A stretch of DNA of 64,000 nucleotides. Origin: Neckera pumila (lineage: Eukaryota > Streptophyta > Bryopsida > Hypnales > Neckeraceae). Shown here piece after piece: positions 11,719 to 23,293 of the stretch. Made by a program: the position numbers and the translations under genes. The notes below the pieces were generated by a model, which was not told where the DNA came from, searched no databases, and saw nothing but the letters and a program-made list of their open reading frames with translations. Each line of letters starts with the position of its first letter. Position 1 is the first letter of the stretch. Location: the NCBI GenBank assembly GCA_963969595.1, contig OZ018411.1, positions 8,496,501 through 8,560,500 of the forward strand. Direction: 5' to 3'.

Positions 11719-13826
11719 CCTTCGGTAGACCTTCGCAGTCAGATAACCTGTGCAACGTATGGACATGTTATTATCTAGGTCGAGCATTGATCTTTCTTTA
11801 GCTTTGGAGAGGAAGCTCACGGGTGCATTTGAGTTGCGAATTGTGGCCTCTTTGCACCAGGACTTCTTTGGATGTTCACGTGGTTGGTCCACCGGAAGAT
11901 TCATGCCTGTGTTTTCAACAACGATATTTTTGAGTGTGAAAAAATAGCGAAGATGTAGCTTAACCTTGTGGTTGAGATGGCAGGGGTCGAGAACTTCCCA
12001 AATTGTAGAAACGGGGAATCCCTTTTAGTTTAGCTCAAAGCAGTTAGGGGAATTTTCGATGTTGGCCTTATATGACCATCGATCAACCATGCAACCTGTG
12101 AGTAGGTTACACCAGGTTTGAGACTGGCTTAGAGTTTTCGAAAGATCATCATCGGACGTAGCGTTTCGAATTGATCATTCGAGCAATGCACGGTCTACCA
12201 GGATTTTACTCGATTTTTATGGAAGGTGTCGCAATCGGATATGAATTCACTGGAGCTATATCCCTTCAAAACCATGCACTTTTAGAATATGGAGGTGTTG
12301 ATAAGTTGAGACGGATGCGAACTTCTGTATCCCTTTAGTACTTCGTCATCATACATTAATTGTCTTCCTCTATTCTACAGGCGTAACGTTTGAGCGACGC
12401 TTCTCAGTGAGAAGCCAAGACGTTAACTACCCAGCAGTGGATGCGGCTGGATACATTTTTTAATTGCAGCTCAAGGTCTGTTTACATTGAAACTCCCCAG
12501 ACCTACAAAACCTTCTTAGTCATAATACTTACGGTTCAATCGAGAGACGGACCGAGTTGACATTACGATGCATCACTTGGAATAATCGTGGTGACAAACA
12601 ATCTGTGGGATAGAGATTAGGGGTTCTCAATGTTTGTGATTTTAGTCGCGCATACCTGTCATTTGTTTCCAAATCCAGCTCAACGTGATTCTGAGTTCTC
12701 ATCTGAAAGTACTACCCCTCTTGTAGAGATTTCAAATGGCATCCCCCAAATTGTCACCAACAAGTCTTCAACTCTGACATCTCTAGTGTTCACGTCACAG
12801 TTGGCCCATCGTAGAGGTTGACTTGAATTGCGTTTGGAAATCGTACTTTGGAGAAAATTAATGGCCTTGTGTCTAATTCGGTGACTAACCTAGCGATTCT
12901 GGATCTCTGGTCGATTCATGAATCCTGGACCCCAGCCTTTTCGCCTCTCCTCGATCTACCAGTCGGTGGCAGATGGACTGAAGCCATCGAGTTACTTTGG
13001 TGCCAAGGACCTGAAGGTGTTTGAATTCTTGGGGGGCCTGCGTAATTGGGAGTCAGCTAGTGTTTTCAGCACAAGAGTTTGCCGACTCGACATCAGTTGG
13101 AATTCTCACAAGCCGAATCCCTCACTTCTTACAAACAGGTGGCGGAAGTGAAGACTTGGTACAGGCAGAGAAAAAGGATCACTTCTTTACAACCAGTCGA
13201 AGAATTTTATGACAACCTGGAGGAGCACGCTCATTTGAATCTTTACTCTCGTTTTTCTCTACCTTCAATTCGAGTACGTAATTTTCAAGAATGTGAACTT
13301 CGGAAGTCTCCTACGCAGGCACGCTCACACTCTCATAACAATGTGAGAGAAAGTGTAGACCCAGGTAAAGCCAACGGAGTTTACTACCAGCTGAGTCTAA
13401 TCATGGCGATGGTGTCAGCTCTTCCATGGGCGATGGCTCCAGCGAATTCGTATTCGTTCTCTAGAAGGCGAGAAATTTTCCTCCATTGCCTAGAATTGTT
13501 GAAAAGAACCTTGTCGGGGATAGCAGCAATTAGGTTTTCAGCAATTAGATTGGACTAAGGCTAAAAACCCTACCGTTCTCAGTTGTCTTGGTGAACAAAA
13601 ACTTGAACGCCAAGTCTTTTGACACCAGCAACAAAGACGAGGTTGGCTCGTACTTGTTTCAGCGATTGTCGCAAGTGACGACCAGTGACACTGCGGAGCT
13701 CTATGACTTCCATTTGATAAGTTCCAGGTGAGCACCGGAATTTCATGTTTTATTGCTTGTGAGAGAAGCCGGATTGTTAAGTGAGAGTTTCGTGCATTCG
13801 AAACTCTCTCTGTCGAGGTTTCTGAA
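11719..13826. other. Region between ISY1 and the helicase remnant
   Basis: No gene is recognised in about 2.1 kb. Base composition is less AT-rich than the repeats further right. Overlapping open frames at 12918-13558 (up to 159 codons) shift among three frames without any known motif. A short ORF start at 13403 (MAMVSALPWAMAP) could be the decayed transit-peptide end of the helicase that follows, by position only. The first few hundred bases are presumably ISY1 3' UTR. Confidence 0.35.
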
Positions 13827-14386
13827 ATGTGGGAGAGGATGTGTCGTGCAGAGGATGTGTCGTCCATTGAAGGATTTTTGAAAGGGTCTTCGGTGACTGG
13901 ATGTACACCAACTAGTAGTGGGAAGGCTCTCGTTGTGAGGTGCCACATTGCAAGAGGGAAACGTTTGTTCTACACTACGCCCCTCAATGCATTGTCGAAA
14001 CAAAAACTTCGTGATTTCCGATACACTATTTTCTAACCCTTTGTTTAAAGGTTCTCGTGTGGTACTGCAACATGCACCGTCATGAATAATATGATGTGTA
14101 TAAATTTAGTAGAACCATTTGAATACTTAGCACTCAGGGTTATGGAACTCACTGCATGTGGAATTACTGCTTACAGGAGACACCGCTGTAGGGAAGCTCC
14201 GGTATTGACTATGACCACTGAAATCCTGCGCAACATGCTCTACGAAAGGTGTGTTTGTAAAGGAAACTTCAGTGAGGGTTTAGGGTTTAAGTTTTAGTCC
14301 ACTGTGTAGGTGTGGATTTTGGCTTGGCCATTTCTTCTTCTGGAAGTCTCTAGAAGGAAATACAGTAAAGCTCTTGTTTGGCCCTG

Positions 14387-14600
14387 CCGCGCCAACCAAG
14401 TAGCGCCAATTAATTAACTGGGGCGTTAAGTTCCATTAGCGAGTTGGAAGTTATCTAGCCTATTGTATGCCTAACATACAAGGAAACTTAATGGGGAGTC
14501 AGGCTTCCAAGTAAGCCAACCACTGCTACTCGGTTGGTGCCGGTAATGTAGCACTTCGAACCATCGGCATATGCACAATTAGTTTGGTTGTCCAAAATTG
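14387..14600 (+). repeat. Dispersed intronic repeat, copy A
   Basis: A block of about 210 bp beginning near AGTAGCGCCAATTAATTAAC, with GGGGAGTCAGGCTTCCAAGT and CTGCTACTCGGTTGGTG, recurs at 16550-16762 in the same orientation. No terminal inverted repeat or poly(A) tail was found, so SINE, LTR fragment and segmental duplication all remain possible. It sits in an intron-like gap of the helicase pseudogene. Confidence 0.7.
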
Positions 14601-16549
14601 GGGCAGTTATGTTTGCTAGTGGAAATGAATGTTAAGACGGGAGTTGGGATCAATTTACCGACTGAAACAACTTGGGCAGTGCGGGCATTTAGCAACTCTT
14701 TCCAGTTTGCTAGTATTGCTACGCGGTTGGTGCGGGCGGGGTCTGCAGCAAGGGAATCTGATCACGAATGTGCAATCAAGGTCTAGACTTAAATGGCCAT
14801 GATCTCATAGTGTTACTCTAGACGTTTCATCATTTGAGTGGAACTAATGCATGATAGGTCACTCATATGATCTCGTAGCTCCGAAGACACACAAGTGATG
14901 GTCATTTGTGGGTTTTGCCCAGCACAAAGACATGTGATAGGCAGACTGCACTTCAATCTGCTAGAGACTTTCTGTTCTGAAAGTATTTGCATCTAGAAGA
15001 GTGTAGACTTATTCTGACATCGTGAAGACAGATCTCATTCATTGTGGCGCTTGCAGTGTTGGAAGCGTGGAGGATGGCGGCCATCTCATCAATCTGGACG
15101 TTGTGGTGCTGGACGAAGTGCACTATCTCAGTGACATCTCCCGTGGTACCGTGTGGGAAGAAACGGCGCTTGCAATTACTTTACCCTTTTATCATTGTCA
15201 TTGAGAGCCTCGCTGGGTGAACTTTAGGACCTTTCTGTTAACATGTGTTAGTATACTGCATAGCTATGAGAGATTCCCAAACGATTTCAGTATTATCTGA
15301 TGTTCAGATTCCTGTTGACGGAGGAGGTGATTTAATGCCCCAAGGAAGTGCAGCTAATTTGTCTCTCTGCCACCTTTTCTAACCCAGAGGAGCTTGCTCG
15401 TTGGATCGCTCAGTTGTGTTCAATGCTACAATATAGTTTGCATTTGTGAGTAAGATAATGTTAACTAACATTGATGTGTTTTTCAGTAGTGTTTTAAGTG
15501 TTCATAATAATTCTACTGTTAATTAAACTCTATAAGGTTTACACATTTTAATATCCATGTTCATCCACTCTCATCTATAATGTCTAGTTTTCATTCTATT
15601 ACACGTTAGAATTTGAGAGTTTAATTGATATCTATATACACACCTGTCTCCAGCGTGAGTGAGTGCACAAAGTCTAATCATTAAGCCTTAAAAAAAGGGT
15701 AACTAGTATGGTTGTTTTAATTTGTAATTGTTAGCCATTCTGGAGCTCGACTGTTCCATGAAACCACAGGGTTCGTGTGGGGGCATTTGGATTTGTCCTG
15801 TGCGATTAGCCATCTTTTTCCGTTAGTATTAGTTTAAAACTTGTCATAGTGCAATTGGCTTTTAAGAACAGGAAGGCTTTCGCGTTTCTTGAACTTAAAT
15901 TTTGAAGATTCAATCTTGTGTTATATGTGCAGATGCATGGCCCTAACGAGCTTGTGACATCATCAAGAAGACTTGTTCCACTTCTTTGGCATTTCTCTAC
16001 ACGCCGAACACTTCACCCCTTCTTAAACGATCAAGGGGATCCAGTGAACTGGTGAGGCTCTTCGTCTGGTGCATGAAACTCTTATGATAGTTTGAAGACT
16101 TGACTTTATCGAGTTGTGCTGAATAAATCAGTGCTCTTACAGAATAGTAGTGTGCAGTTGATTAAAATGGCTGTCACATAATCAGGTTGGTTTTCAAGAC
16201 GACCGTGCTGGCTACACTCAGCAAACGAGGCGGCAATTGAGTGCGAGTTCAATGCTGCAAATGGCGGACACAGAAGGTCGAAGAGGAATTGACGAGCAAG
16301 GACAGACAGTTGTGGTGCAAACACCATTTGAAGGCGCAGAAGACTGCTGCAGATTGCTCTTCGCTGGATCTGATCCCCTTGTCTCGCAGTTCACGGCCAC
16401 CTATGGAATGTTTCTCAATCTCTTGGCAGTAAGGACATTCCTCTGACTGTCACAAGATTGTAGGTCCATGTAATCATTTCCAACTGCTAGTCTGTTTTTC
16501 ACATGCCTGATTGGAGTTACGGCTTGAGACCTGCTAGCTTCTTAATACC

Positions 16550-16762
16550 CCGCCTGCACGAGCCCAGTAGCGCCAATTGTTTAACTGGGGTGTTAAAGTT
16601 CAACCTCGATTTGGAACCTAAGAAACCTCTTGGGTGCTCGCGCTAGCAAGTTTTATAATGGGGAGTTAGACTTTCTAGTTAGCTAATCGCTGCTACTTGG
16701 TTGGTGTGGATGGATTTAGCACGTCAAGTCATTGGTATGGACACAAATCAGTTTAGTTATCC
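16550..16762 (+). repeat. Dispersed intronic repeat, copy B
   Basis: Second copy of the block at 14387, sharing AGTAGCGCCAATTG, TTTAACTGGGGTGTTAA and CTGCTACTTGGTTGGTG. It is also in an intron-like gap of the helicase pseudogene and in the same orientation, but its middle part is replaced by unrelated sequence. Confidence 0.65.
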
Positions 16763-19700
16763 GTGCTCTCATTGACCAAAGGTTAACTTTTTTTCGCTCT
16801 CTGAACTACAACCATTAACTTCTTTTATCTGCAAGCCTAGTGTCTCAGTCTCAAGCAATCTTGACAGGAAGGAAAAGGATTGAAGGCGAGATCAAACAAA
16901 AAAGGTTGAATGCTTGCGAGAGGCAATGGTACAGTCCTTGCTTGATGCTCCCACTGGTGGGAAACCACCCTTCGCTTGCCTGTCCTTCTTTGAGCGCCTC
17001 ACTGGCGAGGAGCGCCTTGTTCCTGCTTTGTTTGTTGGGGATATTCCACGCTCACCATTTGTCTCCGACTTGGTGAACGTAAATTTTCTTGTAGAATTCT
17101 CAGTGATTTAGTTGGTCTCTAGCGTCTCTTTCCCTAAATTCGTTCAAGGGTTCTATAAACCTTAGATGTGCTATACTATATGACTCGCACAACGTTTTTG
17201 AAGTTGATGTCAAGCATGTTGATGTGAACTTATCCATGTAGTTGAAGTTAGAAAATCTTCATAGATCTTTTGTCAAATCAATTTAAAGTCTTTTAACTTT
17301 GAGATTTTACCAGTTAATTTTTGTTTTTAATGAATGAGTTTTGGTATTATAGTTTAAAATTTGTAAGACTATCAACTTGGCATAAGAATTTTGAAGGTAC
17401 CAAATGTGGACATATTTTTGGTTTTGGATTTTCAATAATTCAAGAGAGCATGCAAAGGTCTTGTAATACCATTTATGAGTCTTGTCATCTCCCTACATGC
17501 CTTCCAAGGAACTTCCTACTAGACGAAAGCGATGGTTGCATTTGATGGATGGAGTAGAATTTTCCTGCAAAGAATTTACAGGTTAATCCTCAAGAAAATT
17601 CTGTAGAAAGTAGAAACCTGGAATCTTAATAACGGGGAATTTCGGCAGTTGGCGGGCCGGTCACATGAGGCTGATAACAACAAGGATGAGGAGTATATTT
17701 TGAAGAGGATGCTGATTCTGATGTTCGAGATACGTAGCTGTGGGATCGGACAACTGCTGGTACATGTTTACTGCGAGAACTGTGAAAAGTGTGCACACGA
17801 ATATGGCCAATTTTGGGGACACGGCGGCAGATAACAAAAAACCGTCGAAGAATCGTTGAAAGAATAGCTGCAAGTGGGCATTCGGAACTGATTCGGTCCT
17901 CGAAGTTTCGTGTAGTCTGCCGACGGCTCGGTAGATACATGGTCTTGGGGATGCCAAGTGCCTGTGTTGAATGAGTTTTCAAATGCTCTTGAGGTATCAT
18001 ATCTTGCACTCTTTGACAGTTTGTAATGCGAAACTGCGCTACAGGATTTTGAAAATTTTCATATGCTGCTACCAATCATAACTTGTATAATGACGACTGT
18101 GTTTCTTTTGTGAGTGCAATCGATTCAATGTAGAAATGGCATGTTTAATGAACGTCAGATGAGTGATGCACTCTTTTCGGGGATTTCACTCTCTAATTTA
18201 TTTTGATTTGGCTCTAAAAGTTCAAGAAGAGTCTCGTACGTATCGATTGCCGCTTGACCTTGGGTCACTTGCAGGTTTCCGGGGATCTTGTGAAGACCGA
18301 GAGGGTGTTGCCTGATCAACGAATAGAGGCTTCAAAACTCCGGAAGAAGGTCAAAGCAACACAAGGGAAAGGCTGCATCTGACTGATACGAGCGGTAGGA
18401 GTCCTTGCAAGAAAGACTCAGCTATTCCGTAGTGCCACAATTGTGCTCAAAAGAAAAGTTTAATCTATAACAATATACACTAAGAGATAAAGTGCCTAAG
18501 TTCCGACATGTGCTGCCCCTCATTTTTATGATATGATATTAATCAATTAATGAATTGAGTTGAGTATTGTCTGAATCATTCCATTAGAAATGACTTCGAG
18601 TTTGCATGATAGTCTTCTAGATGTTTCTGAGGAAAGGTCGACAAAGAAGGTTCACAATGTGATTCTAAGAGTTTTAGTTGAAACTTGAAGATATTCTGGC
18701 ATGTCTTTCTACTCTATAATTTCTTCAATTGGGTGGAACAGGTTGTGAATGTGCTGCAGGGAATCAGGGCATTGAAACCTGAGTCGAACGAGCTTATGCC
18801 TCCAGGGGATGTGTCTGCATCAGTGTGGGGAGTCAACGAGCTCTGGCTGTCCATTGTTTTTACTAGCGACATTCTCAAAGCCCTTGTACTTGCTCAACTT
18901 GCAGCTGCCTGTGCTTTTCTGGTCTCAGATGGCATCAAAATTGCGGTCTAAAGGAGGCTCAACAAGGTAAATAATTTTGACCCCCGGCTATGTAATGTCG
19001 AACATCAGAATCAGCATCCTCTTCGAAAGACCCTTATGCACTTGAGGCCAGTTAATTAAGCAAAAATCATATCATCTTTTAACGCTTAGGAATGGTGGAA
19101 ATGATAAGTGTGGTGGTTAAATTTTCGTCAAGGAAAAGAAAATTTGTGTGAGTTGATGTTCTGCTGTCATATGAATTTTCTTGCAGATGAATTCCCGTCG
19201 AGATCAGCAGCAGACTTCCGAGGGCTGGTAGAAGCATGGGAATAGGAGTGGTTGATGGATGACGGTGAGATGGATGAAGGTGGTGTGGCACGTCTACTCC
19301 GACGGTCTATTGACCTCCTTCACTTGCACAAGTAAAGTCTCTTTTGACTCGTACCACTGTTTGCGGCGGATTCCATCTTTTTTGAATTCTGCAGCTTCAA
19401 ATGCTTTCTTCACCTTTTGCAATATACTAAAGCTTCTAACAGGGATTTCAGTACAATTTCAGGAATTTTTAGACCGCATTATAAATAGAGTCTTTCAGAC
19501 ATCGTATGATCATTGTGACCATAGGGAGTTCTTATGAATCACGGTTCGTAAGATTCGCTTTATGATGTTGTCTAAAAGTTCCTGAAAAGGTATGATTTGC
19601 ATTTGCAGCCTTGCGTTTTTATATCCATTTATTATCAAAAGCATTAATGCCTTGAATCGGAGCCTGGGTGGCTAGAGTGCCTTGATTTTTGTTGCTCACA

Positions 19701-19936
19701 AAATATCATGCAAAGCGAGCAACTTTGATAATACTGTTGAAATTTCGTTCCGTACGATTTGATCCTATTTGTTGATTTAATGAAAGAAAGATAAATAGGA
19801 CACAGCTTTAGATTCTCAAGGGCATGAATCTCGTGGTTGTCCTAGTTTTATCTATTTACAGATTCCTCATTTGCCTCATGTTGATCCAAACTTGGCAAGG
19901 ACGGCTCGGGAAGCCTCCAAAGCTATATACCGTCAG

Positions 19937-22517
19937 TGACTTCTCGGTGAAAAGGTGTGCAGATCCATTTTCAATTGGAAATATCAGATTCGAAAAAGAA
20001 ATAAAAGGCAATTTCTTCAGGACCATAGTTTGCTTCAACGAAACACTTGACTTTTTCAGGTCTGTAATTGAAAGCTTAAGTAATGTACCATCTGCTTAAC
20101 TCCCGCCTAGTTTTGCTATGTAACGTCAAATTATGTTCATAACGATCTGAGAGACTTTGCCAGTATTCAGGATGGTTTGTGAAAGGCCGACAGATCATTG
20201 AGTGTTGGACAATAAACCTTTTTGTTGGATCCTTTTGTTTCACAACTTTCACAACCTTTTGAGTGTGTGTTTTTGGCGTGTGAAACTCCTCACTCATTTT
20301 GTTTCTGCTTTGGGGGGCCAACAGGACTCACCGACAATATGGACTTTGAAATATGACTTGAAAAGAAACTCTCATTATCTCATTTGGTAAACGCTGAGAA
20401 TAGTAGTCTCTTTTTTCTTTTCCTTTTTGATTCAAATGAAAATGTAAATTCTATTGCACTTTAGAACGGTTGCATGTCGATATGAAACCGAGCTAATCGT
20501 GAGTTGGGCTTTCGTAACAGGATATGGACCTTACGGGCTCACATTGTATGCCCCTTCTTCAGTCTCTTAATTCCAATTATTTCTAGCTCTAATTATTCCT
20601 AGAATGGAAGCTCGAGGCAGAAAATTTTGCATACAAAGAGGATAATCTATTGATACTAACACTGATCAGTTTGGGCTCGTATACTGATCCATATCATTAC
20701 CATTTTATTCTGGCCCCGTGTGATTCTAAGCTCAGAGTCTTGCCTCATAAATATCATAGTGCTCTTGCAAAGAGTTTTCTAATTGCGTTTTCGAGTTGCC
20801 TCTATTTAAATTACAAGAATCGGAAGCTTGCACTTGGACAACCACTCTTAACAAGTGGTGTAAGCAGGTCTTTGCGAAATGTCCACACATCGAATGGAGA
20901 TGGTTTTCTGTATTGGTCTGCAACCTTCCACTTTGAGATATTACATGAGAACCTCGCCATGTAGTGGTAAAATTTGTTCTCAACAGAATTCATTTGGTTC
21001 CTGTGACCAAATGTCTCTCCATAGCTCTCTCTGTCTACCAAAAATAACACTCCCTACATTTGTAAAAATGCTCAAAGTGATGCACATAGTATACTCTACC
21101 TTGTTGTGGTAAGTGGCATTGTGGTCAAGACAAACACTGGCATAGACAACTGATGCAATCCAGCACTTGTAAATAGACAGTACCGGTTCTGGAGTATGTA
21201 GTAAATGAAAATCCGGAAGAGTCCATTTCACTGGATTCAAGGAATGATATAATATGTATCTACTAATAAAAACATGCTCAAAGTCTGCCCACTCATTGCA
21301 GCTACCAAATCGGGAAGCATCACGAAAACTGAGTACATGGCCACCAATCCATTACACGGCTAGAGAAATATGATATTCCGGACCCTTCAATGATTACGAT
21401 GATTGTTATCCACAACAGACGTACTGTTATCAGACTCTAAACTAAGCACAACTAAAATAATAAACAAATAAAATGATTATAATCAGATATTTTAACTAGA
21501 CACAGTATGACTGCTTTGTGTGTAAACTCACACTTCCAGGTGGGCTACAGCCGGAAACTTGACAAGTGCTTGGAAAGTACAGCATCATCGAAGAGAAAAG
21601 TAATTCGCCTAATGCATGCGACACACCAAGAGTTAAAGCGGAAAGTTCTCGTGCATGATAAGCATCATTACTAGTGAAATCACTATGGAAGCGTGACGAT
21701 ATGGAATACACAACAGATGACCTGCATCAGCGAAGTTGCATAGAACGAGCCTCAGTCGCACCCATTCACAGCTAAGTTAGCACCAGATTGCAAGAGGAAA
21801 TATTGAATGCTAAGGACGAGGATTCTAAAACCGTTAAGGACCTGATCCCGTCTCCTATATTGACTGACCTTTGTTACCACCAACTCCTCTAATCATAGAC
21901 ACTTGGTTGGACTTATCAGCCAGTGGTGTAAGCATGACCTCGCTATATGTCTATGGACACAATCTTCGAATGGAATGTCTACCACGACTTATGGTGATTT
22001 CTCCACACTTCTACAGTGATCTCCCAAACGCCACATTGCTACATATGGGCTAAAGCTTTTAAAGTGGGAGCAAAGTATCCGCTACCTTACCACCAGCTGG
22101 TCCATAATCAGTAATAGAATGACACTATTTTATAGTGCCCGCATGGGATTTTAAAATTGCTGTACAACAAGAAGTTACACAGACCAGTGTGATAAGTGGC
22201 ATTCACAGGGTCATGATGGCAACAGCTGAAGATTCGAAGCAATGCACGTGCGACACGAGAGTATGACGAAGCGGACACGGTAAAACAAATTTTCCGACAC
22301 GCACAACAAACAAAAGTTCCGTCATTCATGTTCAGATCACGTGACAGACAAATGGCGACTGCTAATTTCTGCATTTGAGTAAGCTGCACTGTACAACACG
22401 GCCGCGTATGGACGTTGACAAAACGATTACGAACCCTAGTGGATGCAAGCCAATGGGCTTCGAAACCTGGACAACTGTGACAGCTCCAATTGCATTGACT
22501 AACGAGTTCAACGAGAA
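19937..22517. other. Intergenic, no gene recognised
   Basis: Several open frames of 60-104 codons overlap on both strands, but none has a recognisable motif. A weak direct similarity links about 20825-20950 and 21895-22030 (shared AGTGGTGTAAGCA and TCGAATGGA words), possibly an old duplication. The last few hundred bases are presumably the 3' flank of the small minus-strand gene. Confidence 0.35.
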
Positions 22518-23293
22518 TTACGATGGGCCCACTGGTGTAGTAGTACCTTCCCTACTGGCAAAATTCGGCTGCTGCTGCTGCTGGAGCATCGCCGAAGCAT
22601 CCAGTTGCTCCTTCGCAGCCTGAAGTTCTTCCGCCCTTCGCTGTGCCTCTAGATCCACCACCTTCTCGTCTACAAACCCGACCGACAAAAATCCACCGTC
22701 AACCACACACTCATATCGATCACAGAATTCCAAGTAACTTTATTGTTTAATGAATTTCTCCTCAAAAGGGAATTGAAACTAACTATGTGCAGTGCATGAG
22801 CGTTGAAGGGGAGTGCTTCTTTTTGAAGAGACTTTGGGCGTTCGGCACTAAATCCATCCCAAATACATGACTTTCGAACAATTTTCTTCCACCAGATTAA
22901 GACTCAAATGACAAAGATTTTAAAACCATTTAACGCGACTTTGAATTTGCGAAGAAATTAAAAACAGGGCAGTGCGTTCTATGGCCTAAGTGCTGAACTC
23001 CAAAACCCTAAAATCCCACTTTCCCCGAAAATCGTTCGCTGCGCAATCTGCGCCTACGCTTTCAGCGACGCAAGAAGAAAAAGAAGGAAAGCCGAATAAG
23101 ATACAAACGCTGTCAAAATCAAATTCAAAATCAATTGAGAATTTCAGACCTAAACCCTAAACCTTAAAAACAGAGTGAGGTGAATGTTGCGTAACTTACA
23201 GAAGCCAGTGCTGATCATGAAAAACTCCATGGCGGCCCCGGCGGAGGCACTGAAGAGCGCAACCTTGGCGTACCAGGGCCCATGCTGCATCAT
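22518..23293 (-). CDS. Small conserved plant membrane protein, two exons, 81 aa
   Basis: Exon 1 is 23293-23200 and exon 2 is 22669-22518, joined by a GTAAGT donor and a TTTGTAG acceptor; the split codon gives Tyr32. The protein begins MMQHGPWYAKVALF, has one hydrophobic segment at about residues 9-31 (ASAGAAMEFFMISTGF), then EKVVDLEAQRRAEELQAAKE, a five-Gln run (61-65) and a short polar tail. The pattern G-A-x-M-E-F-F-M-I-x-T-G-F-Y-x-K-V-x-x-L-E-A-x-R-R-A matches, from memory, a family of small plant proteins of unknown role, which I believe to be organelle-membrane associated; that location is inference. The splice choice is supported because the alternative readthrough frame breaks the GFY-x-KV motif. 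Either of two adjacent ATGs could start it. No disabling change is seen. Confidence 0.75.
22670..23199 (-). other. Intron of the small membrane-protein gene
   Basis: It has a GTAAGT donor and a GTTTGTAG acceptor on the minus strand. It contains telo-box-like words (plus-strand AAACCCTAAACC near 23152 and AAAACCCTAAAATCC near 23002), the second such case in this window after ISY1 intron 1. Confidence 0.65.

Larger units (their letters stand above)
13827..19936 (+). pseudogene. ISE2: DExH15/ISE2-type chloroplast RNA helicase, decayed
   Basis: Family members are large Ski2/MTR4-like helicases needed for plastid RNA processing. Pieces appear in family order: EGFLKGSSV with Walker A TPTSSGKA and LFYTTPLNALSKQKLRDF (13827-14030); TTEILRNMLYE (to 14248); VVLDEVHYLSDISRGTVWEE (15057-15162, intact DEVH); EVQLICLSATFSNPEELARW (15321-15410); ELVTSSRRLVPLLWHFSTRR (15933-16051); the motif VI region and VVQTPFEGAEDCC (to 16428); 16837-17078; YVAVGSDNCWYMFTAR (17725 on); DGSVDTWSW; 18275-18380; GVNELWLSIVF and LAQLAAACAFLVSDGIKI (18742-18950); FRGLVEAWE..MDDGEMDEGGVARLLRRSID (19187-19330); IPHLPHVDPNLARTA (19862 on). 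Defects: Walker A Thr is Ala (13926-13928), residues are lost after it, there is a frameshift near 14190, stops sit at 15333, 17913 and 19243, motif VI is altered and motifs IV-V are missing. Canonical donors and acceptors remain at several exons. Very probably non-functional. Confidence 0.85.

Noticed and set aside
13079..13558. 159-codon plus-strand ORF upstream of the helicase remnant
   Set aside because: No recognisable domain and open frames shift here; at most a decayed 5' part of the helicase, which I could not show.
20825..22030. Direct similarity between about 20825-20950 and 21895-22030
   Set aside because: Only short shared words with many gaps; too weak to list as a repeat.
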